NCBI RefSeq assembly: GCF_003287275.1
Contig: NZ_QEVW01000015.1
Location: 274,283 to 338,282, forward strand
DNA: 64,000 bases
Reading direction: 5' to 3'
Source of the DNA: Paenibacillus taichungensis
GTDB taxonomy: Bacteria > Bacillota > Bacilli > Paenibacillales > Paenibacillaceae
A program made the translations under genes and the position numbers. Positions within the stretch are counted from its first letter, which is position 1, and every line of letters begins with the position of its first letter. Below are positions 23,163-32,716 of the stretch, in pieces. The notes below the pieces were generated by a model that saw only the letters and a program-made list of their open reading frames with translations, was not told where the DNA came from and did no database searches.

Positions 23163-25538
23163 TTATTTCGCTTCAACGACTATAGTCACTTTGGTTTTCA
23201 CACCTGCATAAGTCACGGTAATGGTTGCTTTACCCTTACCATTGGCCTGAATGATGCCATCTTTCACCGATGCTGTCGCAATACGGGAAGATTTCCACAG
23301 TGCCGGCTTGGATACGTTCGCTTCGCTGCCATCGGCATACGTTGCTGTAGCAACCAGGGTTGCTTTGTCACCAGGCTTCATGGTCAGGGTTACTTTATCG
23401 GTTTGCAAATATTTCAGTGTATCTACATCGACTGCAATGGTTACCGTCTTGCTGCCGTACTTCGCTGTAATTTTTGCTTTACCTGAACCTGTCGCTTTTA
23501 CTTTACCTTTGGTTACCTGAGCTACTTTGTAGCTGTTGGTTTTCCATTCTGCTTTGTCCGTGACATCACGCTCACTGCCATCGCTCAGATATGCAGTAAC
23601 CGTAAGATCAGCGGAATCACCAGTTTTCAGGGAAAGAGCCGGTTCGGATGCTTCAATGCGTGAAATAACGTCCACTTCAACCTGAATGGTCACTTTGTTG
23701 GAACCATATTCAGCCGTGATATTGGCTTTACCGCTGCTGTTGGCAGTGATAACCCCTTTTTTCACATCGGCTACGCGGGAGTTGCTTGATTTCCATGTTG
23801 CATCGGATGAAACATCCTTGGTCAAGCCATCTTCATCCGTAGCTGTGAGTACGATTTGTTGTGTTTCCTTGGAGGACAACACCACAAAGTTCACATCTGC
23901 CTCCAGCCCACTAGCCATGCCTACTTCAACAGGCAGAGTTAACGTTTTACCTTCAATTTTGGCTGTGATGGTCACTTTACCTGTTGCAATACCCGTCACG
24001 ACACCTTTGCTGTCCACTTCAGCGAGTTTCTCACTGCTGCTGCTCCAATCCGCATCTTCGGACACATCTTTGGATGTATCACCGTATACGGCCAATACTT
24101 TCACAGATAATGTACCACCAACGGCTACAGAACCTTTTTTCTTGTCCATTTCATACTTGTCCGGAACATCTACATTCACTGTGAATTTAACGGTTTTGCC
24201 GCCGTATGCCGCAGTGATGGTTGCTGTTCCCGATTTATAGGCGATCAGCTCGCCGCCAGATACATATACAACATCCGCATTGCTGGATGTCCAAGTTGCT
24301 TTGGATGTTACGTCTTCTGTACTTGCATCAATATATTCCGCATTGGCTACCAATTTCTTGGTTTTGTTATCACCTGTAACACTCATAGCCAGTTTATCTT
24401 CGACACCCGCAATATCCAGATATCTTGCCGTATCAACGTCAACCGTGATTTCCACTGTTTTGCCGCTATACGTTGCTTTGATTGTCGTAGAACCCGCGCC
24501 AATCGCTGTGACTTGTCCCTTGAATACCGTCGCTACCTTCTCGTTGCTGGATGTCCATGTTGCTTGATCCGTTACATTTACATCAGCACTGTTCGGGTAA
24601 GAAGCAGTCAATACTACATTTGCTGTTTTATTGGATTCACTCAAACGGAAGAAAATGCTCTGTTTCTCCACACTCAGTTTGCTTGTCAGATCAACATCCA
24701 CATCTACCGATACGGATTTCGTTCCGTATTTGGCAGTGATCTTAGCAGAACCTGCGGAGTATCCTGTAATTTCACCTTTTAATGCATCTGCTACTTTTTC
24801 ATTACTTGACGTCCACTCTGCCAGATCCGTTACATCTTTGGTTGTGCCATCTGGATAGGTGGCTGTCAATTTTACAGTTTCGCTTTTGTTCAAGAGCAGA
24901 TTGACCTGCTTCTTGTCCACATCCACACGTTTAACAACCTCAACGTTAACATCCACAGTCACACTTTGACTGCCGACTTTACCTGTGATGACAGCTGTAC
25001 CGGCGCTTTGTCCAGTAACTTTACCATTCACAACCGTTGCCACTTTCTCGTCATCGGATGACCACTCAGCTACTTTGGATGCATCTGCATTCGTCGTATT
25101 ATCACTGTAAGTTGCTGTCAAAATAATGTCTTTGCTATCCCCTGTGCGCAAGTCCAGCGACTGCACGTTTTTGGAAAGGGCTTTGACCTTTTTGGTCACA
25201 TTCACCTGAACCGTTTGACTCTGAGACAGATACGAAGTTGTAATGGTTGCCGTACCTTCCTTTTTGGCAGTAATGGCACCATTATATACAGTCGCTATCG
25301 AAGTATCACTGCTACTCCAGGAAGAACTGATGGTTACGTTAGCCGATGTATTATCGGTATATACTCCTGTCACCGTAACCGAACTGGAATCACCCACTTC
25401 GAGCGACAGCTCATTTTTGGAAACTACAATTTTGGACAGTTCTTTATCTGCCGCAGCGGCCAAGCCTACGTTGGAAATACTCAGCACCAATACCAGCATC
25501 ATCACCATGTACTTGGTCAATCTTGGCTTTAACATCAT
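23163..25538 (-). CDS. Secreted protein of nine tandem bacterial Ig-like (Big_2) domains
   Basis: A 791-residue protein. A signal peptide (KYMVMMLVLVLSISNVGLAA) is followed by nine repeats of about 80-85 residues, each of the Big_2/BID_2 type: a leading strand such as KVVVSKNELSLEVGDSS, a middle 'ATWTSSNEKVATV.KG' motif and a closing 'G.A.ITA.YGGKTV...V.V'. There is no LPXTG, SLH or transmembrane anchor, so it is either free or held by other contacts. Big_2 arrays act as adhesins or spacers in cell-surface and spore-surface proteins. The repeats have diverged at DNA level. The gene stands alone with its own terminator, and a GGGGGG ribosome site precedes twin ATGs. Confidence 0.88.
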   Translation of the reverse strand: MMLKPRLTKYMVMMLVLVLSISNVGLAAAADKELSKIVVSKNELSLEVGDSSSVTVTGVYTDNTSANVTISSSWSSSDTSIATVYNGAITAKKEGTATITTSYLSQSQTVQVNVTKKVKALSKNVQSLDLRTGDSKDIILTATYSDNTTNADASKVAEWSSDDEKVATVVNGKVTGQSAGTAVITGKVGSQSVTVDVNVEVVKRVDVDKKQVNLLLNKSETVKLTATYPDGTTKDVTDLAEWTSSNEKVADALKGEITGYSAGSAKITAKYGTKSVSVDVDVDLTSKLSVEKQSIFFRLSESNKTANVVLTASYPNSADVNVTDQATWTSSNEKVATVFKGQVTAIGAGSTTIKATYSGKTVEITVDVDTARYLDIAGVEDKLAMSVTGDNKTKKLVANAEYIDASTEDVTSKATWTSSNADVVYVSGGELIAYKSGTATITAAYGGKTVKFTVNVDVPDKYEMDKKKGSVAVGGTLSVKVLAVYGDTSKDVSEDADWSSSSEKLAEVDSKGVVTGIATGKVTITAKIEGKTLTLPVEVGMASGLEADVNFVVLSSKETQQIVLTATDEDGLTKDVSSDATWKSSNSRVADVKKGVITANSSGKANITAEYGSNKVTIQVEVDVISRIEASEPALSLKTGDSADLTVTAYLSDGSERDVTDKAEWKTNSYKVAQVTKGKVKATGSGKAKITAKYGSKTVTIAVDVDTLKYLQTDKVTLTMKPGDKATLVATATYADGSEANVSKPALWKSSRIATASVKDGIIQANGKGKATITVTYAGVKTKVTIVVEAK

Positions 25539-25744
25539 TTCCCCCCGATTCTTATCATTTTGTTCCTTAGTTTAATGTCGGTAAGTTCTTTCCAGATGTT
25601 TAGACTTTCAGGGAATTTTCAGGGGAATTTGTGGGGATTCATTCTTCCGATCTATCGATTTCCAAATGATTCATACCTGCAAATATTACGCATATCCTAT
25701 GTATAGTCACTATTTTGAAGTCATTTATCGATCGGGGGAGACAC

Positions 25745-26365
25745 ATGAGTCAGCCTTTTGACTACAAAGGATATTGGGAACAAACGTATAGCTCAGGCGA
25801 GACATCCGGAAGGGGTTCATACGGGGTACTCGCTGAATTCAAGGCAGAGGTGGTAAATGGGCTGATTCAGCGTGAGGGTATTTCCAGCGTCATTGAATTT
25901 GGATGCGGAGATGGCAATCAACTGCAATATATGAATTATAATACGTATCTAGGTCTCGATGTAGCCGGCTCGTCGGTGCGTTTATGCGTTTCCAAGTTTG
26001 CTAACGATACCTCAAAGAGTTTCATGTTATATACACCTGGCCTGTGGATTAATCGCGGTTTCCTGCAAGCTGATCTCACCGTCTGTCTGGATGTGCTCTA
26101 TCATATTACGGACGAAACGGATTTTCGCAATACACTCTACGACATTCTGCACGCTTCGTCAGGGTGGGTTGTGTTGTATACTCGTTTGAAAGAAAACGGT
26201 AATCCAGGCGTTAGCACCATTCAGGACCGAAATATTTTTGATTATCTGTTCAACTATCCCGAATTCAAAGTACATGAAATTATTCCTCAGCGATATCCCG
26301 CCCAGTCCTCGGCCGACTTTGTCATCTTAAGACGAACACCCGTCATCGAAAATAAAACAGATTAA
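25745..26365 (+). CDS. Class I SAM-dependent methyltransferase-like protein
   Basis: About 206 residues from an ATG four bases after GGGGGAG; an upstream ATG lacks a ribosome site. VIEFGCGDGNQLQYM near residue 50 is the glycine-rich SAM motif I, followed by the acidic strand YLGLDVAGSSV (motif II) and LTVCLDVLYHITDETDF (motif IV/post-I). The C-terminal beta hairpin ends in FVILRR. The early segment DYKGYWEQTYSSGETSGRGS is shared with methyltransferases linked to glycan or surface-polymer synthesis. Acceptor unknown. It is isolated between convergent and divergent neighbours. Confidence 0.75.
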   Translation: MSQPFDYKGYWEQTYSSGETSGRGSYGVLAEFKAEVVNGLIQREGISSVIEFGCGDGNQLQYMNYNTYLGLDVAGSSVRLCVSKFANDTSKSFMLYTPGLWINRGFLQADLTVCLDVLYHITDETDFRNTLYDILHASSGWVVLYTRLKENGNPGVSTIQDRNIFDYLFNYPEFKVHEIIPQRYPAQSSADFVILRRTPVIENKTD

Positions 26366-26368
26366 TAC

Positions 26369-26430
26369 CGAGGGTGTGCTCCGCCTCCAAAACAGGAATA
26401 CCCTTTCCCATTAGGAGGCAGGCACACTCG
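26369..26430. terminator. Long hairpin between convergent genes
   Basis: CGAGGGTGTGC-tc-CGCCTCC pairs with GGAGGC-A-GGCACACTCG (small bulges). It lies between convergent genes and has no strong T-tract. Likely a bidirectional terminator or 3'-end structure. Confidence 0.45.
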
Positions 26431-26521
26431 AACGGCTGTATGGTAGGTCGTATACTTATGCCCCCTCACGCATACTCGCCGCTTGAAGTGTAACATTCCT
26501 GATTCCCTGATTCTTGTTTCT

Positions 26522-27658
26522 CTAAAATAAACCCGGGCGGCCACTCAGCTTCGCCAGCGCCTCCATATAGAAATAATCGCCGTATATAATCGGCACATTC
26601 AAGCCGCGACCCTCTGGATAATGCACCGTGCCCTGCATGATTAGACCTTCTTCCGCGGCCGTCTCACCAGAGCTGTAGTTCTCATGCAGCCCGCGAAGGA
26701 TACGTTCTGCCGCGGCTGCATATTCTTCGCCGCGCGGCGACAGCTTCGCCAGCTCCAACAGTCCGCTTGCGGCAATCGCCGAAGCGGACGAGTCCCACGC
26801 CACCTGATGCTCGGCAGGTGCGCGGAAATCCCACACCGGCACGATTTCTTCGCCAAGCATGGCGAGGAAGAAATCAGCCGCCCGCTCCGCTGTCTCCAGA
26901 TAGCGGGCTTCGCCCGTATACCGGAAAGACAGCGCAAACCCGTGCAACGCCCAGGCGGTACCCCGCGCCCAGGCTGAACCTGGCGCATGGCCCTGCCCGC
27001 CATGCTCCTGCAGCTTCTGCCCCGTGAGTGGATCGAACTCCACCACGTGGCAGATGGACCCGTCAGCGCGGACGAATTCGCGCGCCACGGTGTCCGCATG
27101 CGCTTCCGCCAGGCAGCGGAAGCGCGTGTCGCCGCTCTGCTCGGATGCCCAGTAGAGCAGCGGCAGGTTCATCATGCTGTCGATGATGGCTACGCCGCGC
27201 GTATCCATGGTTGACGAGCTGAAGTTCCAGGCGCGGATGAATTCACCGCGCACGTTAAAACGGGCAGCGAGCAGATTGGCGGCGAGTATTCCCCGCCGCC
27301 GACCATCTGCGCTGCCGGTCTGGCGGTAGTTGGCTACGCCACTAAGCAGCCAGATGAACCCGAGATCGTGATCCACCGATTCGGGATCACGCAGACAACC
27401 TTCCAATTGCCGTTCACAACTTTCGGCAATGCGGGATAACGGAGCGACAGCTTCGTTTTCCGGCGACTCGCCATAGACAAGCCATAACAGCCCCGGCCAG
27501 AAGCCGGCGGTCCACCATTCGGGATCATTTCGGTCATATATGCCCTGCGGCGCAGTGTGCGGAAATGTATCCTTGATGCGCTGCGCGTTGCGAATCGTTT
27601 TGGCTGCTCCTTGCCGCCAGGCTTCCTCCAGCCATTTCACTGATGTTGATGTATTCAT
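26522..27658 (-). CDS. Unsaturated glucuronyl hydrolase (GH88 family)
   Basis: A 378-residue cytosolic enzyme with no signal peptide. It shows the GH88 (alpha/alpha)6 pattern: NDPEWWTAGFWPGLLWLVY, DHDLGFIWLLSGVANYRQTG with the first catalytic-region Asp, TMDTRGVAIIDSMMNLPLLY with the second Asp, and GHAPGSAWARGTAWALHGFA. GH88 enzymes hydrate the 4,5-unsaturated uronic acid left at the non-reducing end by polysaccharide lyases. It is the last gene of a three-gene operon with a heparinase-like protein and an unassigned protein. Base composition is visibly more GC-rich than its neighbours, especially 26.6-27.3 kb, which hints at separate ancestry. Confidence 0.92.
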   Translation of the reverse strand: MNTSTSVKWLEEAWRQGAAKTIRNAQRIKDTFPHTAPQGIYDRNDPEWWTAGFWPGLLWLVYGESPENEAVAPLSRIAESCERQLEGCLRDPESVDHDLGFIWLLSGVANYRQTGSADGRRRGILAANLLAARFNVRGEFIRAWNFSSSTMDTRGVAIIDSMMNLPLLYWASEQSGDTRFRCLAEAHADTVAREFVRADGSICHVVEFDPLTGQKLQEHGGQGHAPGSAWARGTAWALHGFALSFRYTGEARYLETAERAADFFLAMLGEEIVPVWDFRAPAEHQVAWDSSASAIAASGLLELAKLSPRGEEYAAAAERILRGLHENYSSGETAAEEGLIMQGTVHYPEGRGLNVPIIYGDYFYMEALAKLSGRPGLF

Positions 27659-27673
27659 AAACCTATCCCTCCT

Positions 27674-29614
27674 CTAATTCATACCCAATCTGATCGTAAA
27701 CGTGATACTTCGCCCCTCGCTCACTTCCATCCGCGCTTCCTTCAGCAATCCGTTGCGGGATGCCACAGGCTGTTCCTTGAGATGAATAGTGGCTCCTTCA
27801 TCCAACACATTGGATTCTACATAAGCTTCCCGGTACTCGCTGCGCACAGCCTGCTTGGAATGCGTGATGTCAGCCTGCTCGCGGCCGTCACTGAACATCA
27901 ATGGAATGAGTGCCCCGACAGCCTCGAGCTCACCGTCGAATTCATATGTTACAGTAAGTAAATCCGCCTGCTGTACATAATGGGTTTGCAGTGAATCGAG
28001 CCCGGTTAGTGGGCCAAGCCATGTCACCGTAAATGCATTGGCCTGATCCTGATGCTTCCCATCGTCTCGCCCCAGAGAAGCTGAATCATTCCGGACCTCT
28101 CGATCGACCGTCTCAAGCAAAATCGAACCTCCGCCATCGCCAGGATTAATCCCGGCATCCCGGTCATAATCAGCACCTGACGGAATGCCCCCGGCAAGAC
28201 TGTGCCAGTTCCCATCTGCCGTCTTCCAGACAGGACAATAGCTCAGCGGACCCACTTCCCCTTCCGCAAACTCCGTGAATCCGGTTTGCACATGTCCAGC
28301 AGCGGAAGGACCGATCAGCCCTGGCAATCCCGCCTGTTGTATCCGCACAAGACCGGGAACCGTGTATGGATCATTCATGGCCGTATGCAGAATCATTTGT
28401 TGACCTGGTACCGAGGCAATGATCGTTTCAAACCATCCGTCGGCCTGCAACACCCGGTTGCCTATCTCGGAAGGAAGGTATATTTCCGTTACATCTTCAG
28501 CAGGAGCGCTAAGGCAGGCATGGGCCAGCGCTGCTGCCGTCCACAGATTATAACCCGTATGATTCGTATAGATTTCGTAGCCATGACGTGCCTCAGGTGC
28601 ATATTCGTTGCGAACTATTTTCAGACGCCCATCTTCCATCTTCCAGCGCTCCACCGCTTCGAAACACCGATTGGCCGCACGAGCGAACGCGCCAGCCATC
28701 ACCCGATCTCCAGCCTGTAAGGCCTGTGCTGCATGGACAGAACATACGTAGGCTGCAGCCGCTTCATTCCATTGATGTTGGGAGCTGCGTCCACGCGGAG
28801 GAATCTCCCCCAGCGGTGACAGTGTAAGCAGCGTACTGAATGCACCATGACGTAAATGTTTCTTCAACTCACCAGCGCAGGCCCCGTCATATCCCGCTTC
28901 TAGCATGACATCCAGATGATAGCGGGTCGCAATATCATAGGAAAATGGACAATTTGGATGATCCAGCGGACCGTCCTGATATAGTCCAAGCGGTGTGAAG
29001 CGTGGCAGATGATACCGATTCAGATAACGGTCCATCCAATCCGTACCCTCACTGGCAAGCTGTTCCCTCAAGCGCAGATATTCTCCAGAGATCATGATGG
29101 CGTTCCAGTTGATCATACGATTGGGATTGTTCATTTTGCTCATTGTAAAAACATAATCTTGTTCAGGCTGTATCTTCTTAAGAGCCTCTGCCCAGACCTT
29201 TGCTTGCTCAGGCACATGCGGCTTCAACAGTATGTAAGCTCTCATCATCAACACAGGGAAAAAGTCAGGATGATGATCCGGTGCACACCTCTTCACGACA
29301 ACATCAATGCTATGTGACAGGGCCGATGCGGCCGAAGCAAGCAGGTCCATATGTCCCGCCTGAACAAGAACCGATGCAGCCATTGCATATGCTGGTGTGG
29401 AATAGTATCGCTCCGCCTCCGAGAACGGATCAATAATGGCGCCACTACTGTCCTGGTATGGTGTATAAGCCCGAACAACACTCTCCACAAGGGCCAATTT
29501 GCGAGCCTGATTCCAACCATCTGACGGGGCAGGCCCCGCCTCCTCAGCCAGTTTACGGTAATTCTCGAGTGCATCTCTCCATGGATACGTTGATGCGGCT
29601 GTATACTTACTCAC
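27674..29614 (-). CDS. Large protein of unknown family in a uronic-acid polysaccharide operon (toroid/lyase-like)
   Basis: A 646-residue cytosolic protein that I cannot assign to a named family. The first ~370 residues are helical repeats of the (alpha/alpha) toroid kind (YAMAASVLVQAGHMDLLASA, VLMMRAYILLKPHVPEQAKV, HQWNEAAAAYVCSVHAAQAL, YTNHTGYNLWTAAALAHACL). The last ~270 are beta-strand-rich (WHSLAGGIPSG, ANAFTVTWLGPLTGLDSLQT, RSITFTIRLGMN). A toroid followed by a beta-sandwich is the fold order of heparinase II/III-like and hyaluronate/alginate lyases. It sits between a heparinase II/III gene (19 bp) and GH88 (15 bp), so it likely cleaves or trims the same polymer. Candidate catalytic residues are the His/Tyr in the HGYEIYTNHTGYN segment. 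Confidence 0.6.
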   Translation of the reverse strand: MSKYTAASTYPWRDALENYRKLAEEAGPAPSDGWNQARKLALVESVVRAYTPYQDSSGAIIDPFSEAERYYSTPAYAMAASVLVQAGHMDLLASAASALSHSIDVVVKRCAPDHHPDFFPVLMMRAYILLKPHVPEQAKVWAEALKKIQPEQDYVFTMSKMNNPNRMINWNAIMISGEYLRLREQLASEGTDWMDRYLNRYHLPRFTPLGLYQDGPLDHPNCPFSYDIATRYHLDVMLEAGYDGACAGELKKHLRHGAFSTLLTLSPLGEIPPRGRSSQHQWNEAAAAYVCSVHAAQALQAGDRVMAGAFARAANRCFEAVERWKMEDGRLKIVRNEYAPEARHGYEIYTNHTGYNLWTAAALAHACLSAPAEDVTEIYLPSEIGNRVLQADGWFETIIASVPGQQMILHTAMNDPYTVPGLVRIQQAGLPGLIGPSAAGHVQTGFTEFAEGEVGPLSYCPVWKTADGNWHSLAGGIPSGADYDRDAGINPGDGGGSILLETVDREVRNDSASLGRDDGKHQDQANAFTVTWLGPLTGLDSLQTHYVQQADLLTVTYEFDGELEAVGALIPLMFSDGREQADITHSKQAVRSEYREAYVESNVLDEGATIHLKEQPVASRNGLLKEARMEVSEGRSITFTIRLGMN

Positions 29615-29633
29615 GTATGCTCACCTCCATCTT

Positions 29634-31649
29634 TCACTTTGGTTCAATCGTGAACTTCAGCTCACACACCGTCTCCAGCAGATCAGTTTCATCACTTCCC
29701 GCACCGGAGTTATCCGACTGCTCTCGCCATTCAAGGGATGTCCGATAAAATGTAACTGGCACATGGTCATGATCAACCGTATTAATGATCTCTATATCCG
29801 CCTGCAATTGGCTTGCATCATACGTCATACTTACCGTTGCTTGTTCGCCATGCCATTGAATCTGCCCCTCGTGTGCCTTCTCAGGTATCCTTCTACTCAT
29901 AAACCGCTCCGTCACACTCGGCCGTTTCAATTCACCCACCGAATGTAATGTGCCTGATGAAGACGCCGCTCTGTTTTTCCATTGAAACCGATCCTTCAGA
30001 CGCAGTTCTGCCACGCTCCCGACATCATTAGCAGAACCGCTCCAATGCAACTGGCGTGTATAACGAGCGAGCGAAGTTGCTTCAGGATAAGCTGCTGTCA
30101 GTTCCAAACAGGCATCCAGTCTACGGTCATCGTCCGAAATCTTCGTCTCAAGAATCTGTGCTTGCGCCTCGCGCCCTGAGCTCTGCTCCTTCCCCTCAAT
30201 CCGGGGCACGCTATGCCCGGACGAACTGATGTGAAACAACTGCTCTCTGCCCGGAGCAAAATAGGCTTGTGTATACAGCCCTGCTCCCGGATCACAAAGA
30301 ATGTTTTCGCCACCACAATGGATCATAAATTGCCCAAGATCATTATGGTTATGGGGTTCATCGTTATGCCCTGCCTTGACGGAAAAAGCAATAGCGAGAG
30401 GTTCATCTTTGGTAAGATCTGCGCTTGGAGAACCAAGCGCTCCCTTCGCAATCATCCAGCCCAAATCTTCCAAAATGATCACTCGTTCCGCCGGAACAGT
30501 CCCAGCTTCTTGAAGGTACATTGCCGGACTGCTCCACATCACGTTGCGCAGCAGGTGAGCCCAGCGGCGACAGGGATCATCGGTAAACAAAGGAATATGA
30601 AACGGCAGATCGACTTGTATACCAAAACGAGATGTTAGAAGTGAGAGCAAACCCGAAGGAATCTCTTGCTGCTCCGCACTATCCGAATAATTCACGAAGG
30701 TTCCTCCCGACAGATGAACCCGCAGTGGGAAGGCTGCAATCGCCGCTATTTTCGAACCATTCAGCAGATCCAACTTACCTTCACTGTATTCACGCAGCAT
30801 GTCGGCATAATAGACGAAATAACCGAACCCATATACCCAGTAACCAATGCCTTCTGCACAGCCGCCATCCATGCCATAGCCACTCAGAAATGCCTGCATG
30901 GAACGAATCGTCTGACCAACCGATTCTGTGAGAATCACTTCTTCCTCCAACAGTAATAATCCAGCCATGCCACAGCATCCGCTGCACACAGCAGACCAGT
31001 TATGATTTGCATCTTGCCAGTGATAGGTACGTTGTTCCCGATAGAGCGGTGTGAAGATACGTCGCTCGGCCTCAGCCCTAATCCGCTGGATGATACGTGG
31101 ATCCAGTCGATCCGCGTGAATCGTCACGATTTCGGCCAGCATATGCACCGTCTCCGCGGCAAACAGATCAATATTACCGGTGACCTGTTCCACTCCCCCC
31201 GAACCCAAATGTGCAGGCAAACACCATGTATACTCACCACATACATCCCACAACATATCCTCCAATGTCTCTATCCATCTCGGCGCATTCAAATCCACAG
31301 CGAGCAGCGCTATTGCCGCCAGACGTCCCCTGCGTTCAAAGTACGCATCCTCATACAACTTTCGTTCTCCTGTATCCCCAAACTTCCGATAAAGACCAAA
31401 TGACAGCGAAGGCAAGCTTTCGTTCAGGGCACGTTCCCCATAGCTGCTCAGATCTGTGTAAAAAGAAGTTAGCTCTGGTTGCAATAATGCCTTTCCAATG
31501 GCATCGATAGAGCAGATTGAGGGTGTTGAAGCAAGCAGAGCCTGCTGACTCCTCTTTCTGTTTTGTACCATCCGATGTACTGCCTGTTGAATGACCATAG
31601 AATCCGGCATGGATATGGAACCGACTTTACTTTGATTGGTGTTTTCCAT
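29634..31649 (-). CDS. Heparinase II/III family polysaccharide lyase-like protein
   Basis: About 671 residues from an ATG at 31649 (three codons inside an in-frame GTG), with no signal peptide, so cytosolic. The N-terminal ~370 residues form the alpha/alpha toroid. Residues ~430-480 hold the heparinase II/III core: AFSVKAGHNDEPHNHNDLGQ, FMIHCGGENILCDPGAG, and then SSSGHSVPRIEGKEQ. The rest is beta-sandwich. The Asn-His-Asn segment is the usual metal/active-site region of the family. It heads the operon heparinase-unknown-GH88, and a perfect cre element lies 44 bp upstream. The likely job is eliminative cleavage of imported uronate-containing oligosaccharides. Confidence 0.88.
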   Translation of the reverse strand: MENTNQSKVGSISMPDSMVIQQAVHRMVQNRKRSQQALLASTPSICSIDAIGKALLQPELTSFYTDLSSYGERALNESLPSLSFGLYRKFGDTGERKLYEDAYFERRGRLAAIALLAVDLNAPRWIETLEDMLWDVCGEYTWCLPAHLGSGGVEQVTGNIDLFAAETVHMLAEIVTIHADRLDPRIIQRIRAEAERRIFTPLYREQRTYHWQDANHNWSAVCSGCCGMAGLLLLEEEVILTESVGQTIRSMQAFLSGYGMDGGCAEGIGYWVYGFGYFVYYADMLREYSEGKLDLLNGSKIAAIAAFPLRVHLSGGTFVNYSDSAEQQEIPSGLLSLLTSRFGIQVDLPFHIPLFTDDPCRRWAHLLRNVMWSSPAMYLQEAGTVPAERVIILEDLGWMIAKGALGSPSADLTKDEPLAIAFSVKAGHNDEPHNHNDLGQFMIHCGGENILCDPGAGLYTQAYFAPGREQLFHISSSGHSVPRIEGKEQSSGREAQAQILETKISDDDRRLDACLELTAAYPEATSLARYTRQLHWSGSANDVGSVAELRLKDRFQWKNRAASSSGTLHSVGELKRPSVTERFMSRRIPEKAHEGQIQWHGEQATVSMTYDASQLQADIEIINTVDHDHVPVTFYRTSLEWREQSDNSGAGSDETDLLETVCELKFTIEPK

Positions 31650-31692
31650 TGAATTCACCCTAATCTATATGGAATACGAAACCTTCATTATA

Positions 31693-31706
31693 TGTAACCG
31701 ATTTCA
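31693..31706. promoter_or_regulatory. cre site (CcpA) upstream of the heparinase operon
   Basis: TGTAACCGATTTCA matches the cre consensus TGWAANCGNTNWCA at every defined position. It lies 44 bp before the first gene, fitting glucose repression of the operon. Confidence 0.75.
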
Positions 31707-31792
31707 TTTTACCGGATAATGCTGTACATTTGAAGAGTTATCCATCATATCCATCCAAATTAACCACAGAATTCCTGCCCCAAATATAAAAA

Positions 31793-31820
31793 AACGAAGA
31801 ACCCACCTGGGTTCCTCGTT
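31793..31820 (-). terminator. Terminator of the GDSL hydrolase gene
   Basis: On the minus strand AACGAGGAACCC AGG TGGGTTCTTCGTT folds into a 12-bp stem with one mismatch, followed by TTTTT. Confidence 0.8.
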
Positions 31821-31861
31821 TCATTCAGCTTTTTAGAGCAAGCTGGATACTTCTAATTCAA

Positions 31862-32518
31862 TTAATCAATCGCCAGTGGAGAATTTTGTACAACAGAGAG
31901 CCACTGACGTGCGATCAGCTCATGGCCCGCTGCGGTTGGATGCACACCATCCCATAACCAGTAGGCTGCGTCAGCTTGTTCGAGAGCATCGTTGAACGTT
32001 TGCTGCAAAGGTACCCAGACCGCGCCGAACTCACTGGCGAGCTCACGGACCAGATGTTGATACTGCCCGATAAGCTCCTGCCAAGTGTCCCAACACTCCA
32101 CTGTAGCTCCGGTTTTAAGAATGAACGGCTCCATTAAAACCAGCCCGGTATTCGGCATTACTTCCCGTGTTTCCTCCAGCAAATGACGATATGCACGTCC
32201 AAGACGATCCGTCACTCCACTGGGTTCGTCATTCACGGTACGCCATGCATCATTAACACCGATTAGAATGCTGATCAGATCCGGCTTCAGACTAAAGGTG
32301 TCCTCGTTCCAGCGTGCATACAGATCGGAAGCGCGGTCCCCGCTAATTCCTCTGTTGTAGAACGTTGGCTGTTTTGCTGCCAGTTCCACACCCAGTTTGC
32401 TTGAGATCAGATACGCATAGCCATGCCCGAGGAAATGATTCGGATCATCGTTGCGCGATCTTCCTCCGTCTGTAATGGAGTCTCCCTGAAAAAGTATAAC
32501 GGATGAATGTATACTCAT
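31862..32518 (-). CDS. SGNH/GDSL-family hydrolase (deacetylase/esterase type)
   Basis: About 218 residues. The ATG at 32518 gives the expected N-terminus MSIHSSVILFQGDSITDGGR; the longer frame adds no family sequence, and a TTG two codons upstream is possible. The four SGNH blocks are present: GDSITD with the catalytic Ser, the Gly before GDRASDLYARW, IGVNDAW with the Asn, and DGVHPTAAGH with the Asp-His pair. There is no signal peptide. Relatives act on acetylated sugars such as rhamnogalacturonan or xylan oligomers. Placement beside the uronic-acid operon suggests removal of acetyl groups from the same substrate, but it has its own terminator. Confidence 0.88.
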   Translation of the reverse strand: MSIHSSVILFQGDSITDGGRSRNDDPNHFLGHGYAYLISSKLGVELAAKQPTFYNRGISGDRASDLYARWNEDTFSLKPDLISILIGVNDAWRTVNDEPSGVTDRLGRAYRHLLEETREVMPNTGLVLMEPFILKTGATVECWDTWQELIGQYQHLVRELASEFGAVWVPLQQTFNDALEQADAAYWLWDGVHPTAAGHELIARQWLSVVQNSPLAID

Positions 32519-32716
32519 AATCAAAACCGTTCCTTCCTGTATGTAAAATGAAAACCTCAACTCTTCAGTCTCCATTTTATCCCTTTCGGGCGCAATAGAA
32601 AATAGCGTTTTCAGGACGAAACTCTCTAAGTTAACTCTCCTCGTTGTACTTCCGACAAGATCACCCGCAGTTCTCTACGTCTATGAGACGTTTCAGGTCT
32701 TTAAGTTTCCAGGATT

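Noticed and set aside
23163..25538. DNA-level tandem repeat or CRISPR-like array
   Set aside because: Repetition is at protein level (Ig-like domains of ~85 residues). The DNA has diverged and there are no constant repeats with unique spacers.
29634..32518. Prophage or transposon origin of the polysaccharide locus
   Set aside because: No integrase, transposase, terminal repeat or tRNA junction flanks it. Only the composition of the GH88 gene stands out.
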